From Oxyruncus cristatus (taxonomy: Eukaryota; Chordata; Aves; Passeriformes; Cotingidae): DNA of 64,000 bases. Under the pieces are notes generated by a model. It did not search any database and was not told the DNA's origin. It saw only the letters and a program-made list of their open reading frames with translations. The stretch is from positions 1,625,801 through 1,689,800 of the forward strand of contig VXAY01006780.1 in NCBI GenBank assembly GCA_013399855.1. Reading direction: 5' to 3'. Positions 1 through 10,921 of the stretch are shown piece after piece. Within the stretch, counting starts at the first letter, position 1; every line of letters begins with the position of its first letter. Both the position numbers and the translations under genes were made by a program.

Positions 1-3000
1 ATGAAGCCCAAAGCAGGTGATAAAATCAAAATTCACTGGCACTGAGAACCTCAGCTGACACCAACATCCCTGCTTTTGTCTCAGCAGTCCATTTAAAGAT
101 TTCAGATAAACTCTTATAAAACTAGAGCTTGAGTATGATTTCTGGGGTTTTGTGCATGTGGTTTGTCTTTTTAACTCCACAAAAGTGAGCAGTTAATTTT
201 ATCAGCATTCCCCAGGAAAATGTGTAATTGAAAATAAAATATAACACAGGCAGTGAATGCCAGTTTAGCTGCCAGCAAGCAAGGAGCTAAGAAGATCTCA
301 GGGTTTCAGAGCGCAACACCTGGGAGCACTGCTGGAACTACATATTTGAAATCCCCCATTTTAACAGGCAGCCCTGTTCTAAGTATTCCACACTAAGGTC
401 TTCCCTATATGCAACAATCCAAAAGCAAGGCTGTTCTAGGTGTAATTTTTCACAGTTATGTTCAATACACATAAATTATTAAACAAAGCCATGGGTTGAT
501 TCTCAGTTTGAAGGCAATCTTCCTCCTATCCTCCAAGAATTTTCAGGGGGAAAACAGGTCTGCTTTTAGAATTCCTCTCCTCTCCCTGGCAGTATCCACC
601 TCCCAGGGGTCCACAAGGACTTCCAGGTGTCGAGGGCCAGTGGGAAGTCTCCTGCACATGGAAACAAGGAATGATCATCCTTCTGGGAGAGGAAGCAGGG
701 ACCAACCAACCAGTCCATCAGAAAGATAAGTATCCAGAGTATTTGTTACAATCTAGAACTAGTCTACAGGAAGTAATAATTCCCCCCAAAAAGTGGAATA
801 CCTCCTATTGAAATACTGGTCATAGGGAATAAACAACTGTGACCCATTTTTTAATATAACCCAGAGACAGCTCAAACAAATCTCAGCCTAAAGGACAAAA
901 AAAACCCAATAAAACAAGATAAATACAAGGACAAGCCATTGGAGAAAATGTTTCTCTAAGAGTGTCCCAGCTGATCTTTAAAATTTAATCACAATTCACC
1001 AGCCAGAGCTTCCTTACCTATTTTATCAGGAGACACTTCCCTGTAAAGCCCTCCAGTACACACTGGTCATGTGTTGCAGGGGCCACTTAAAGAAATCAAT
1101 GACTCATTAGTACCTGGTGAGCACCTAGCTTAATGAAATAGTCTGTTCATCCATTATCAGAGACCAGAAACAATCCCTGCAGCGTGAAAGATGTAGGATT
1201 TTAAAAGTCCTGCTGTGGTAGGATTGAGATCAGGGTTAGAGATCATATTAGAGCTTTACATCACTGTCAGTTTAACAATACAATTTGATATGTGGTGTAC
1301 CAGGGCAGTTTGTTTGGGTAACTCCTGGGTATTAATGAGCTTACATTCATTTTATGGGATTAAAGTCTGTTTAAAGGTTTTAGGAAGTTACCTGAGGTCG
1401 TAACAACTAGTTAGGAAGGTTACCAGCTTTCTTAGAGGAATGAAGAGCCTACAAAACCAGTGCCAGCCTGACCAGTGCCCCCTCACACAGTTTTTTTTCC
1501 CCTCAGCTAAACATCTGTTGTCAGGAAACACCTCTGTAAAGTACAAAAACAAGCAGCTACAACAAGGGTGGGAGGGATAGGAAATAAAAGTTATACCACA
1601 CAGATAATACTCACAAATCCAGCAGCAGGTTAAATAAGGGAGCTCAGGAACTAAGCCTAGAGCTTGAAGTGACTCTCTGTGCCAAACGTGAGCTGGGCAG
1701 TTCAGAACAGCATTCCCAAACATTCCTTTTCCAAACCAGAGCCAAGCCAGCAGCTCACTGATCCAAAAAGCAGTACACTCACCTCCTCCAAAGCCTGGTT
1801 GCTCGAGGTACTGCTGGGAACAGAAAGCTCCAGCTATGCAGAGCAGACACTCAGCCTTCTCCTGATGGTGGGGATCTAAGAAACCGATGAAATAACTGAG
1901 CAGGCTCCACCTTCACAAGCTCTGCTGGGATCAAAATCACCCAATTTCATACACACACCACCTTAATTGCAGGAGAACTGACCTGGAAATGAAAGAGAGC
2001 TTTGATGCCCTCTGCATTCCTGTCCTCCAGCACTGGCAGGGTCCAGACTGGGAAGTGGAAGAGGTCAAGTACTACCTTACATCCCATCTCTTTTATGGAA
2101 GGCTTTCAAAAAACTGACAGATTTACCATGTACTAAGAGATAAGTGATGAAAATTTACCTGCATATTTAAATAGAGCCTCTACAACACATCCTACAGTAA
2201 TTCCACCTTCATTGCTTCAGAAATTTGTCATTTATAACATCAGGAAAGCACCACTGGATACATTTGATCTTTCTTCTCACCTCTTGAAATTTAAGACAGA
2301 CAAATACTTAAGCATCAGATATGTTTATTAGACAACTCAAAAAGTCAGTTTTATTAGACAACTCAAAAAGAGAAGTAGAATATGTATTTTAATGTCCATG
2401 TTTTAATACTTCATGATCTCAAGAATGTGGCAATCACAGAAGATAAAAACAGTGTTTACAAAAGTTCCAAAAGCTGCACTGCATTCCCAGTTACAGGAAA
2501 CACAATTAGAGGACAAGGAAGCTTTTTAATATGCAGCCACAGATTTCCAGCTGATTATGAAACACAGTGATATAGCCATGTATACGCATTCACAAAAAAC
2601 CAGCATAGTATGGAAATTAAGGCACTTTGGATACATAGTATTCACTTCCATATAGGAAAACAATTTCAGAGAAACCACAGTAAATTGCTACTGGAGGATG
2701 GTGACAGTATGCCCAGTACAGACCAGCAGAGCACCAGGGTTGAGTGAGTGAAGTTCTGGATTAAAAAAAAAAGCAATGAAATATTTTTTTTTTTACCCTA
2801 TCTGACACAAGCAAATTTACTTTTACAGAGGCCAAGGAACATTTCCATGATCTAAACACTGATAAAAACAATTTTAAGAGTTAAATGTAAGAAGTCCATG
2901 TGAAAACTGCATGAAGTTCACATTAAGGATTAGTGCACGTAAATGTTTCAAAATAGGAAAAATAAAAAGCACTGACCTTCTCCATTCAACATTCACCTGC

Positions 3001-4948
3001 TGTTTCATGAGGTCCCCACCAACCCTAGCTAGTCCAAGGGAATACAGTACAGCAGGATAATTTGGCAAAAAGCAATTCCTCTTCAGGGCTGCACTTTCTA
3101 CTCCTCTTGTTGAGGAGCTGATTGTCCCTGTTTCCTGCCTGCATCCCCCCGTGCCACCAGCACACTGATATCTAACACATCTACAACACATTCCACAAAT
3201 AATCATTCTCTAATTGAAAGAAAAATTAATCTCAGCTGGTTTCCCCCCCAGTTTGAAAGCAAAACTTAGTAACTGAGTAGTTTTGCAGCCTTTGGTAGGT
3301 AAATGCTAAGGAGTAAAACCACTCCAAAGTCCAATCCTAATCCACCAGGAGTTAAATAGAATTGTTAGCAATGGCATTAGGCATTTATAGGATCAGGCAC
3401 TTAAACTGGGTACTATTGTTGCTGATTTATTAATCTGACTTGCAAATTTATTAATTTGAGTAAAAAACGCCACTGTATAGGAAAAAAAAAGGTAACTTCT
3501 TAAAAAATCAAAGCAGGGCTTAGACATGGAAATGATGTTTACTCCAAAGAACTTGGCTTTTAATTAGGCCAAATAATTCCCAAGGGAGTAAGGTCCAGTA
3601 GATTTCATCCAGAGCCAGGAAGAAGACACTAAGATACATCTTGACAAGTATATCCTGCTATATCTTTGATGTACCATTAACATCCAGGAAAAACTGTGCT
3701 TTCGTGGTAATTCTTCTTCTACCAGAACAACAGCCTGGACACCCTTGAGTATAACACACAGCATTCCCCAGCACTGAACTGCTCCCCTCACATACAGCTG
3801 ATATTTCAATTTAAAACAGGAATTAACTTTCCTGATTTTCCATTCCTACTTGAGCAATATTCCATTCCTTGGACCACAGAATGATTTCGGTCCCCAGTAT
3901 CTGAGTGTTCACGGAAAATCCAACCGTTCTGAACCTTTCCTCGGGGTTGTATCAGAATCTATTCTCACAAAACTACAGCAACAAAACTTAACTTTTCGAA
4001 GTGTGATAATGTGCATCTTTACCAGCATAATGCTATTTAAAAATATAGTGTTTTAATGTAACGATTTTTTTTTTACAGACAAAGAAATAGTAATTGAACA
4101 AGTCTGTTTTAAAAGCAATGAGAAGTCCTACCCAGAACACTCAATTCTTCGAAATTTGGGCATTTCACACATAAAAATAAAGAACTGAACACTAGATTAT
4201 GATTCTAAGTGTCCTGAGAGCAGTTTCTCCTTTTGTGAACCTTCATAAGACAAGTAATGTCAGCTCTGAGCACTAAAATATATTATTCCCCAAATATATC
4301 CCCATTTGTTAAGCTGGATAGAGACACAGAATATCTTGGTGGGGAGAAAAATATCTTTTAAATAAACATCGTAAGTGGAAAGAAGGATTTTTAACCAGGG
4401 TTATTTCCTTTTGCTTTCATTAGGTAGCAAGAGAGTTGGCATAACTTATGTTTCATTTAATGTTATCAAGAAAAAAAACCAATAAAATTACAATTCATCA
4501 GACGAAATGAAATATTAACTCATCCCTAATCAAAACAGAAAGATGGATCAAGTTAAACAATATCAATTAGGATAATCTTTACATTGTTCTACTTTGATTA
4601 CATGGTTCAAAACCCAACAGGAATGTTGACGAGTGTCACATGTACCAATGTGGTATCAGTTAATACCACTTAACCCAAAAGTTAATGCATTTAGTGAAAA
4701 AAACAGGTAAAACTCCTTGGTTTTGTAAACTTAGAGGAAAAATTTGCAATAGTAATTCCAGATTTGACTGAATACTTTAAGCCAACTGTCACCACTGTCC
4801 CTTTGGCTGAAATGCATCATAAAAAAGCATGTTATGGACTGATAAAGCTACATGTTTATGCACCACATGTTATAATATCTATACATATACACAGAGCATG
4901 GTGAGAAGGCTGTAAAGTAGCAAATATTACCAGCACCAGAGTGTAGTC
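1..4948 (-). other. LEPROT 3' UTR and downstream sequence, no coding exon recognised
   Basis: This AT-rich stretch below the LEPROT stop has no CR1 copies and no recognised exon. Minus-strand AATAAA signals occur at 3447-3452, 3426-3431, 2350-2355 and 2324-2329, so the LEPROT 3' UTR could be about 1.5 to 2.6 kb. The last 2 kb may belong to the LEPROT-LEPR interval, but no LEPR coding exon is visible. Short open frames here look like chance. Confidence 0.5.
2324..2370 (-). terminator. Tandemly duplicated polyadenylation-type signal
   Basis: A 21-base unit beginning tttattagacaactc occurs twice with a 26-base period (2324-2344 and 2350-2370). Each copy gives AATAAA on the minus strand, so two candidate poly(A) signals for a long LEPROT 3' UTR lie 26 bases apart. 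Usage is unproven. Confidence 0.4.
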
Positions 4949-5065
4949 CTACCACTGCTCCCAGCTAAAGTCATCTCCTCTCCCAAACACAAGGAAAAAG
5001 CCTAAAATAGTAAGGAAAATGACTGCATTGCCAGCCAGCACCAGGCCACAGGCTCCCCATTTGAT
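4949..5065 (-). CDS. LEPROT: LEPROT coding exon 4 with stop codon
   Basis: The acceptor is TTTCAG. The exon encodes [18 protein letters not shown], a final membrane segment, and the acidic/aromatic tail [11 protein letters not shown] followed by TAG at 4949-4951. Confidence 0.97.
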   Translation of the reverse strand: MKWGACGLVLAGNAVIFLTILGFFLVFGRGDDFSWEQW

Positions 5066-7719
5066 CTGAAATGCAAGGAAATGGAACAATCAAAGCAAAT
5101 CAAAGTCCAGGGCAGATATTCCTAGGCATCAGAGAAACTAAAAATACTACAGGAAGGTGCTAAAAGCATAAAGAAGAATAATAAATAATTCGATTTATGT
5201 GGCTAATTATTCAATCAGCAGCCACTCATTGTTAATACAACACTTCAACAGGCTAATGCTATGATGTAGAACAAACCAAAAATAATCAAATAATAATGAA
5301 AATAAATAATATAAATATATAGATAATATAATCTATACATAATTTAAATAATAAAATAATATAAAATATATACAATAAAAATAACTAAAATGTTTTTAAA
5401 AATAAAAAAACCTCTTGCCATACAAATTACTAAAGCGTACCTAAATCAGAGAGAAACGTTGTAAAATTTGTGCTCCCCTTTGATTGCCATGCAACAAAAT
5501 AAAAGATCTCCTTTCAAATAACTAACAACCATTAAAAAAATGGTCTTAAAAGTAAATAGCCTTTTTTTTTTAACAATTTTTTCAACTGATTTTACTCAAA
5601 TAAGCAACATTTAACAGTAAAAGATACAGCTGTGAATTAGAGTTCCCTCTTGTGGTCATTCTGCTTCTCCTACTGCCAGATCCGCAATTTCAAAAATGTC
5701 AGGGAAATTGGACATTAAAAATAAACTCAGCGCACGAGTTTCAAGAAAAACTGAAAGACTGAAGGGGAAAAACAACACAACAAAAAAGTCACTGGGTAGT
5801 TTGGGAGACAGGACAAAGGAATTCTTTGCCTGGCAAATTAATGTGACAGAAATCTCACCCCTGAAGAGCAGCTCAGAAAGCAAAGAGAAAAGGAGTTAAG
5901 CAGAGTTTCCTCAGACTCTGAGTGGACAAAGCAAGAGCTTGGGAAATGCTTTGAAAACCAGAAGGGCAGTTCTGGAAGTTTGGCCTTTTATCTTTTAACT
6001 TATAATGGACTCCAGTCACCAAGTTTTCAGCATCCTAAATGGAGAAAGCAGACATTCCAAGATAAAAACAAGGAAGCTGGTGCAAGGAGTGATGCAAAAG
6101 ATCATGAGACACAGAGGCATGAGATGGAGGAGGAGATGTTATCTTGTACTAGACCAAAACACATCTAGGGGGAAAGAAAAACAGCTAAAAACTTTTCAGT
6201 CATGCAAGTCCTTCATTCAGGTCAAAAAGCAGCACTAACACAACTTCAGCAGATTGTTTTCATCCAGAGACATCAAATAATAAAGTTAAAGACAGGATTT
6301 ACAGTGCATTTAAAGATTATTCTCAGCAACTGGTGTCTAAAAATAACAATTAGCAAGAACTTACTGCTTCAACCCGTGCAAGGATTATTGGAAATCCAAA
6401 AGCTGAGACAACAATTCCTGTGGTGAAGAAATAGGCCAGTTCCCTGCAGGCACTGCTGGCAGCATCACTGTCATCACTCACTCTTCTGGCAATGAAGTGG
6501 GGAATGGGGCAGATGAAGTAAAATATCAACACAAACAGAGGCCAGTACACACTGGGAAGGAGGAAAAAGGAAATGTATAATCAGTTGAATGGACGCTTCA
6601 GTCAGAAGAATTATTGCAATAGCTCTAATCCTACCTTCATAGTTTAAAAAGGGGATTAGCCACAAGATTTCACCCAAAAAGGAGCAATCCCACCTCACTT
6701 TCCCTTGCACAAGGTCTCAGAGAGCAGAACCCACCCCTCTCACACGACCAAGTGTTAATTTGTTTTACATTTGCATCACTTTGGTGATTCAACTCTCACC
6801 ACAGAGGGAAGAGGAACATGAGCAGGACAGGAGCAGTTTTCCCAAATTAGAGGGATAACCCAGCTGGCTGAAGGCACACCCCGGCACTCCCATCTCTGTG
6901 TCAGAGCTCTCAGGAGCCTTCTCTACGTTTTGAAGTGTTATAGACATAGAATCACAGCATTATAGAACAGTTTGGCTTGGAAAAGACCCAAACGCTCATC
7001 CAGTTCCAACCTCCATGGGCGGGGACATCCCAACTGGAGCCTTGTGGGAGCGTGGTTTAAAGAAACAGGAAATTAAGGGAAAGGACTATGCGAGGTTAAA
7101 AATCGCTCTTTAGCAACCTGGCACCGCGTTTCCAGAGACAGTACAGAGCTGTCTGCAGTAATTTTTTTTTTTTTAATGGAAATGCAAATATTGGCTAAGG
7201 AAGTGGCCTTTAATCACAACAAACCGCCACGTGTCAAGAGCCAGGAAGTGGGGCTCTGCTGGAAGAGTCAAACAGCTCAATTAAATGAGACTAACATCTC
7301 GATTTACAGATTTGAAGCAGGAGAAACTTTGGGAAGTCAGCCGGCCCGCTCACCCGTAGTACTCCAGGGCGCAGCCCAGCATGAGGAACGTCAGCCCGAT
7401 GGCTCCGCTGAAGGACAGGGCCACGAGAGCTGCAACGGCACAGGGCGGGCGGTGAGGCGGCAGCCGGGCATCCCCCCCGGGGACCGGGCACCTTCCCCCC
7501 GGGGACCGGGCACCACGTCTGTTGGGACGGGCATCCCTCCCGCGGGACCGCGTACCACCTCACAAGGAACCGGGAACCGCCTCCCCGCGGGCCGGACATC
7601 CCTCCCCACATTCCCGGCCGCCCGCTCCCGCGCTGAGGCGATGCCTGGACGCTCCCTGAGCGGGAAGCCCTGGGAAAGAGGAAGGGAAAGAACTCTCGGA
7701 TACCTTTGACGCCCGCCAT
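4949..7719 (-). CDS. LEPROT: LEPROT (endospanin-1), complete coding span of 4 exons
   Basis: Four exons (7704-7719, 7354-7429, 6365-6551, 4949-5065) join in frame to 131 aa, the usual family length. The protein starts MAGVKALVALSF and ends DDFSWEQW. It is very hydrophobic, with four predicted membrane segments (about residues 7-27, 32-52, 69-89, 100-120), and keeps the family signatures [29 protein letters not shown] and [13 protein letters not shown]. From family knowledge it is a small Golgi/endosome membrane protein that limits cell-surface leptin receptor (and growth hormone receptor) and takes part in endosomal sorting. The start was chosen because the ATG gives the conserved N-terminus and sits in a CpG island. 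DNAJC6 lies about 1 kb upstream on the same strand. In mammals LEPR shares this promoter; whether that holds here cannot be seen. Identification is near certain. Confidence 0.97.
5066..6364 (-). other. LEPROT intron 3 with AT-rich block
   Basis: Intron between LEPROT coding exons 3 and 4. It contains an AT-rich, near-simple tract at about 5265-5400. No exon or CR1 fragment was recognised. Confidence 0.85.
5265..5400. repeat. AT-rich low-complexity tract
   Basis: Long run of A/T with repeated ataat, aataaa and atata motifs, inside LEPROT intron 3. Confidence 0.8.
6365..6551 (-). CDS. LEPROT: LEPROT coding exon 3
   Basis: The acceptor is TTCCCAG and the donor is GCA|GTAAGT. It encodes [10 protein letters not shown] through [12 protein letters not shown], covering membrane segments 2 and 3 and the loop [20 protein letters not shown], and ends in phase 0. 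Confidence 0.97.
6552..7353 (-). other. LEPROT intron 2
   Basis: Intron between LEPROT coding exons 2 and 3. It holds one CR1 fragment (6944-7042) and a T-rich run near 7162. No other gene is seen. Confidence 0.85.
6944..7042 (-). mobile_element. CR1 LINE 3' fragment
   Basis: Starts ATAGAATCACAG and continues through GTTTGGCTTGGAAAAGAC and the CCATGGGCGGGGACA block, the reverse complement of a CR1 3' end. Truncated and diverged. Confidence 0.75.
7354..7429 (-). CDS. LEPROT: LEPROT coding exon 2
   Basis: The acceptor is TTGCAG and the donor is GG|GTGAGC. The exon encodes the first membrane segment ([20 protein letters not shown]) and ends LEYYG with phase 2. The short, GC-rich exon was placed by exact phase matching on both sides. 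Confidence 0.95.
7465..7615. repeat. Degenerate GC-rich minisatellite in LEPROT intron 1
   Basis: Repeated units of roughly 20-28 bases carrying CCCCGGGGACCGGGCA, two near-perfect in a row around 7485-7515 and then degenerate copies. It lies inside the CpG island between coding exons 1 and 2. Confidence 0.6.
7704..7719 (-). CDS. LEPROT: LEPROT coding exon 1
   Basis: Encodes MAGVK plus one base (phase 1). The donor is AAAG|GTATCC. The exon lies at the edge of a CpG island. Confidence 0.93.
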
Positions 7720-7830
7720 GTCCGGGCTCCTGAGGCGACTTCCGCCTTCTGGCCACGCCCCCGCGTCACGTGACCGTCCGCGTTAAGAAGGGGGGGGGCT
7801 CCCGCCCTCACGGCAGGGGGTGGGGCCTGC
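7720..7830 (-). promoter_or_regulatory. LEPROT CpG promoter with E-box/CLEAR palindrome and GC box
   Basis: The bases just upstream of the LEPROT ATG are GC- and CpG-rich. They hold a perfect palindrome GTCACGTGAC at 7765-7774 and a GC/CACCC box (CCACGCCCCC) around 7753-7762. No TATA box is evident. The transcription start cannot be fixed. Promoter identity is inferred from position and composition. Confidence 0.7.
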
Positions 7831-8741
7831 TGAGGCAGCGGTGTCCGCGCTGGGGCTTCGTGTGAATACCCGCACAAATACACGTGTTTATTTTATATAC
7901 GGTATGTAATAAATACATATGTGTAGGTGATAAATGCATATATGTGTGTGCACAGCCGCCACCTGAATACAAAAGCACCGTTTGAAAGCGCCCCCGCCCC
8001 TCAGTCGCTGCCGTTTTGCAGGATGCTCCTGAAAACCCGTTTTCATCCCAGAAAAGGGGCCGGGGCACCCGTTTATCTCGGGCACTGCCTTCTCGGGGTC
8101 TGCATCATCCCTTCTGCTAACCCATACTGAGAGGGGCACGTGGTTTTCTTTAAAGCAATATTTTTCAAGCCTTAGATTTCCGAGATGCCACTTTTGACCC
8201 CACATTTTTAACCCGAGAGCTGCCTTTTTGCCCCAAGAACAACCCTTTTGCCCCAAGAACAGCCTTTTTGAGGGAGATTTGGGACAGCCCTTTGGATACC
8301 CCTCCCCAGAGAGCTTTTCTTCAGATACCTCCCCTCTCTTCCTCTCATTTCTTCTCGTTTCATATCTCCGTGATAGAGATTTTTTCCCGTTTTTCATTAT
8401 TAATTTTAAATAATTTTGAGCCAAGAAGGCTAATTAAAGCAGGCTTAAGCAGCTGAATGCTTCAAGTGAAAATTTTTGGGCTGCTGACTTGCCTGGCTAT
8501 GGGTCTCTGAAGCACAGTAGCATAAGAACAGCAATGACAAGTTGTTTCCAAGACATCTTAATTTGGGAAAAGCACCTGGAATGCCAGCCTATGGATAACC
8601 ACAGGCAGTAATGACAGCTTACAGCAGCAATACTGCCCCTGGCGAGGGCACACCACCCCTCACACAGGAGCTGTTGTAGGACTTCAACCTTGCAGGCTGG
8701 TCACAAGCACAAAACATACCTGAATATGTTAATTTGAGCTT
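7831..8741. other. Short DNAJC6-LEPROT intergenic spacer
   Basis: Non-coding DNA between the probable DNAJC6 poly(A) signal and the LEPROT promoter. It holds a 22-base tandem repeat (ccttttgccccaagaaca units, about 8223-8268) and no CR1. No gene is seen. Confidence 0.6.
8223..8268. repeat. Two-copy 22-base tandem repeat
   Basis: The unit ttttgccccaagaaca occurs twice in succession, differing by one or two bases. Confidence 0.7.
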
Positions 8742-8747
8742 TTTAAT
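8742..8747 (-). terminator. Candidate distal poly(A) signal of DNAJC6
   Basis: ATTAAA on the minus strand, about 2.07 kb after the stop codon and just downstream of two UGUANAUA octamers. The alternative is AATAAA at 9123-9128. Confidence 0.45.
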
Positions 8748-8748
8748 G

Positions 8749-8804
8749 TATGTACAAATGTTTTAGACCAGTCACAATTTCATTGAGTATATACCGTATT
8801 TACA
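8749..8804 (-). promoter_or_regulatory. Pair of Pumilio-type octamers in the DNAJC6 3' UTR
   Basis: Minus-strand TGTAAATA at 8797-8804 and TGTACATA at 8749-8756 both fit the PUM consensus UGUANAUA. They sit directly before the ATTAAA signal. Confidence 0.5.
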
Positions 8805-10819
8805 AAAATTACAATAATTGAGTCAAACAGTAAACCTGAACATTGATAACCTCTGTCACTACCAGATATGACAAGAACTTTTTTTTTAGTTAACTATTTT
8901 GGTATACATACGTCCTAATACTTTCATGCATCCATAAAAACATTAGGGATGGAAGTAATCAAAGCTTAAGTGGCATAGGGGTTTTTTTGGTAGATAAAGT
9001 TTAATGATGGATTTGTATTTTGTGAAGGGATGAGTATCCAGAGTTATGTGCCATGACAAACTCCATACAAAGCTAATGTTGTTTTCATCATTAAAAAAGT
9101 ACGTTATAGTAATGAGATCCTTTTTATTATATAGGCATAGGTCACAATATCTACAAATGTGAATGAGAAACAGTAAACCAACAAATCACAGGAACATGAT
9201 TCACATTCCAGTTATCTCTTTAAATAAGACAAGCACATACTGGATCAAAACATTAATAAATAACATCCAGTTTGTTACTATTATCTTAAGGTCTTTTATA
9301 TAAAAGGAGACCTATGTGTTGGTTTCACATTTTCAGTTAATGGTAGTAAATAATGGACCAATACAACAAAAGGATGAGTTTTATACAGAAAGCAATGTAC
9401 TTTGACACACTGTCTTTGCAGTAATAGCTTTGCCACTTGAAAATGTAAGTGCAACAAGTAGTGGATTGTCTAGAAAAACCACCAACTTTAAAGACTCACA
9501 TCAGATGGCAACCTGTTCCTGAAGCAGTAAATACAATTTCCTGTCCATCTGCTGAATATCCCTCAAATACAGATACAACAGGTTGGTAAATAAACCTTTA
9601 GTAACTCTACAAAAGAATGCCAGAATTTGGGGTGAAGTTTGAATCTGAACTTGCTTTTTAACTAGGAAAGCTGCTTCAGCTTTAGCATCGGAGAGATTTC
9701 CTTGTGATGTTACTGCTTTGGTCCAATATAAACTTTTAAGAGAATCAATTTGCACTGCATTTACCTCAAAAATCAGACCTGGTCACCACAATCTGAAAGG
9801 TGAAGTTGCAACAGGTTGCAGCCTGCCAAGAGCCTTGGCCAAGTGCTCTGAAGCTGATAAAGGCATAAAGGTGATAAAAGTGGGCTGGAAAAAGTCTTCT
9901 GAATCCTCAGGAGGGGGAATTGTTACCTATAGACCGGGAGGTTTCTAAAACTTTGCAGCAGAGCTTTAATTTGTTGATATTTTTTTGTTCGATGGTTTCA
10001 AGCTGCTGGTGAGAATTTCACGGGAAATGCAGTACATGCTAATTCCTCACTTTTACAAACATGGATTCACCTTCCCCCCAAACACTGCTGTTTAACAAAC
10101 CAGCCAGGTGCTGTTTAACATCAACGACTTGTTGCTTGCTTTGAAAGTCACTTGCTGAGGAATTTCTTCTGCACATTTCACTGCTGGACTGTGAGATGAA
10201 GTACAGGATTAATGCATAAAGCAGCGGGCAGCTGCCACGCTGACCTAACCCAGGATTCAGCTTTGGCTCTATTCAGGCAGACTACACTATATGAGCAATT
10301 AAGCAGCAAATGGTGACGGTTAGAAGTGTGTCTAAACCACATCTGAGCACTTAAATTTGATAAAGTGTGATCCAAACCCAAGTAAAAAAAAAGTACATCA
10401 AAGTTTGGGCTTCACCACCAGCTGTTGAACTCAACTGAAGTGTTGCCATATCACATAGCACGAAAAAAAAAAAAGTAGGAAATTCACCAGCTACACTGTG
10501 TTGTAGACAGAACAATTCCACCTTTTCCCAGTATGTGTTCTCTCTCATTCCACTCGAATCCAAAGAAAAATATAAAAGTTACAAGAAACTGTAACCCCGA
10601 GGCTCTCGTAGGGCGAGCCAGGTGGCCAGAGTTCCTCTGAGCTCAGGATTCTTGAGCCAAGTGTTAGGAAACCTTTCTCTCGTTCTTCATGATAAGTATT
10701 AGGCTCTTAGTTTTCTGAAACTTCTGAATTTCCAGCCGGAGTTTGGTTGTTCTGTGACATTTGTGACAAGAGACTACATAAGCACTAGCACGGGTCTGTA
10801 GTGGAGACTGAGAAAGTAC

Positions 10820-10921
10820 CTAATACAAGGGTTTTTGTCCTTGGTTTTCAAATTCTGACCAGGCATCATTTAGCTCCATAAATATCATCTTTGCATATTG
10901 TTCATATGGCTGTCCCGTAGC
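10820..10921 (-). CDS. DNAJC6: DNAJC6 coding exon 19 with stop codon
   Basis: Encodes [20 protein letters not shown] and [13 protein letters not shown], then TAG at 10820-10822. This is the end of the J domain. Confidence 0.98.
   Translation of the reverse strand, partial: ATGQPYEQYAKMIFMELNDAWSEFENQGQKPLY

Larger units (their letters stand above)
8742..10819 (-). other. DNAJC6: Probable DNAJC6 3' UTR
   Basis: Follows the DNAJC6 stop without any splice-like exon and is free of CR1. Candidate poly(A) signals on the minus strand are ATTAAA at 8742-8747 (distal) and AATAAA at 9123-9128. A 3' UTR of about 1.7-2.1 kb is inferred. Its far end carries two Pumilio-type octamers. Confidence 0.6.

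Noticed and set aside
1..4948. LEPR coding exons downstream of LEPROT
   Set aside because: No cytokine-receptor motif (for example WSXWS) or exon-like open segment was found. LEPR probably lies outside the window.
7176..7709. 177-codon plus-strand frame in the LEPROT CpG island
   Set aside because: Antisense to LEPROT exon 2 and the GC minisatellite. Open frames are expected by chance in such GC-rich DNA.
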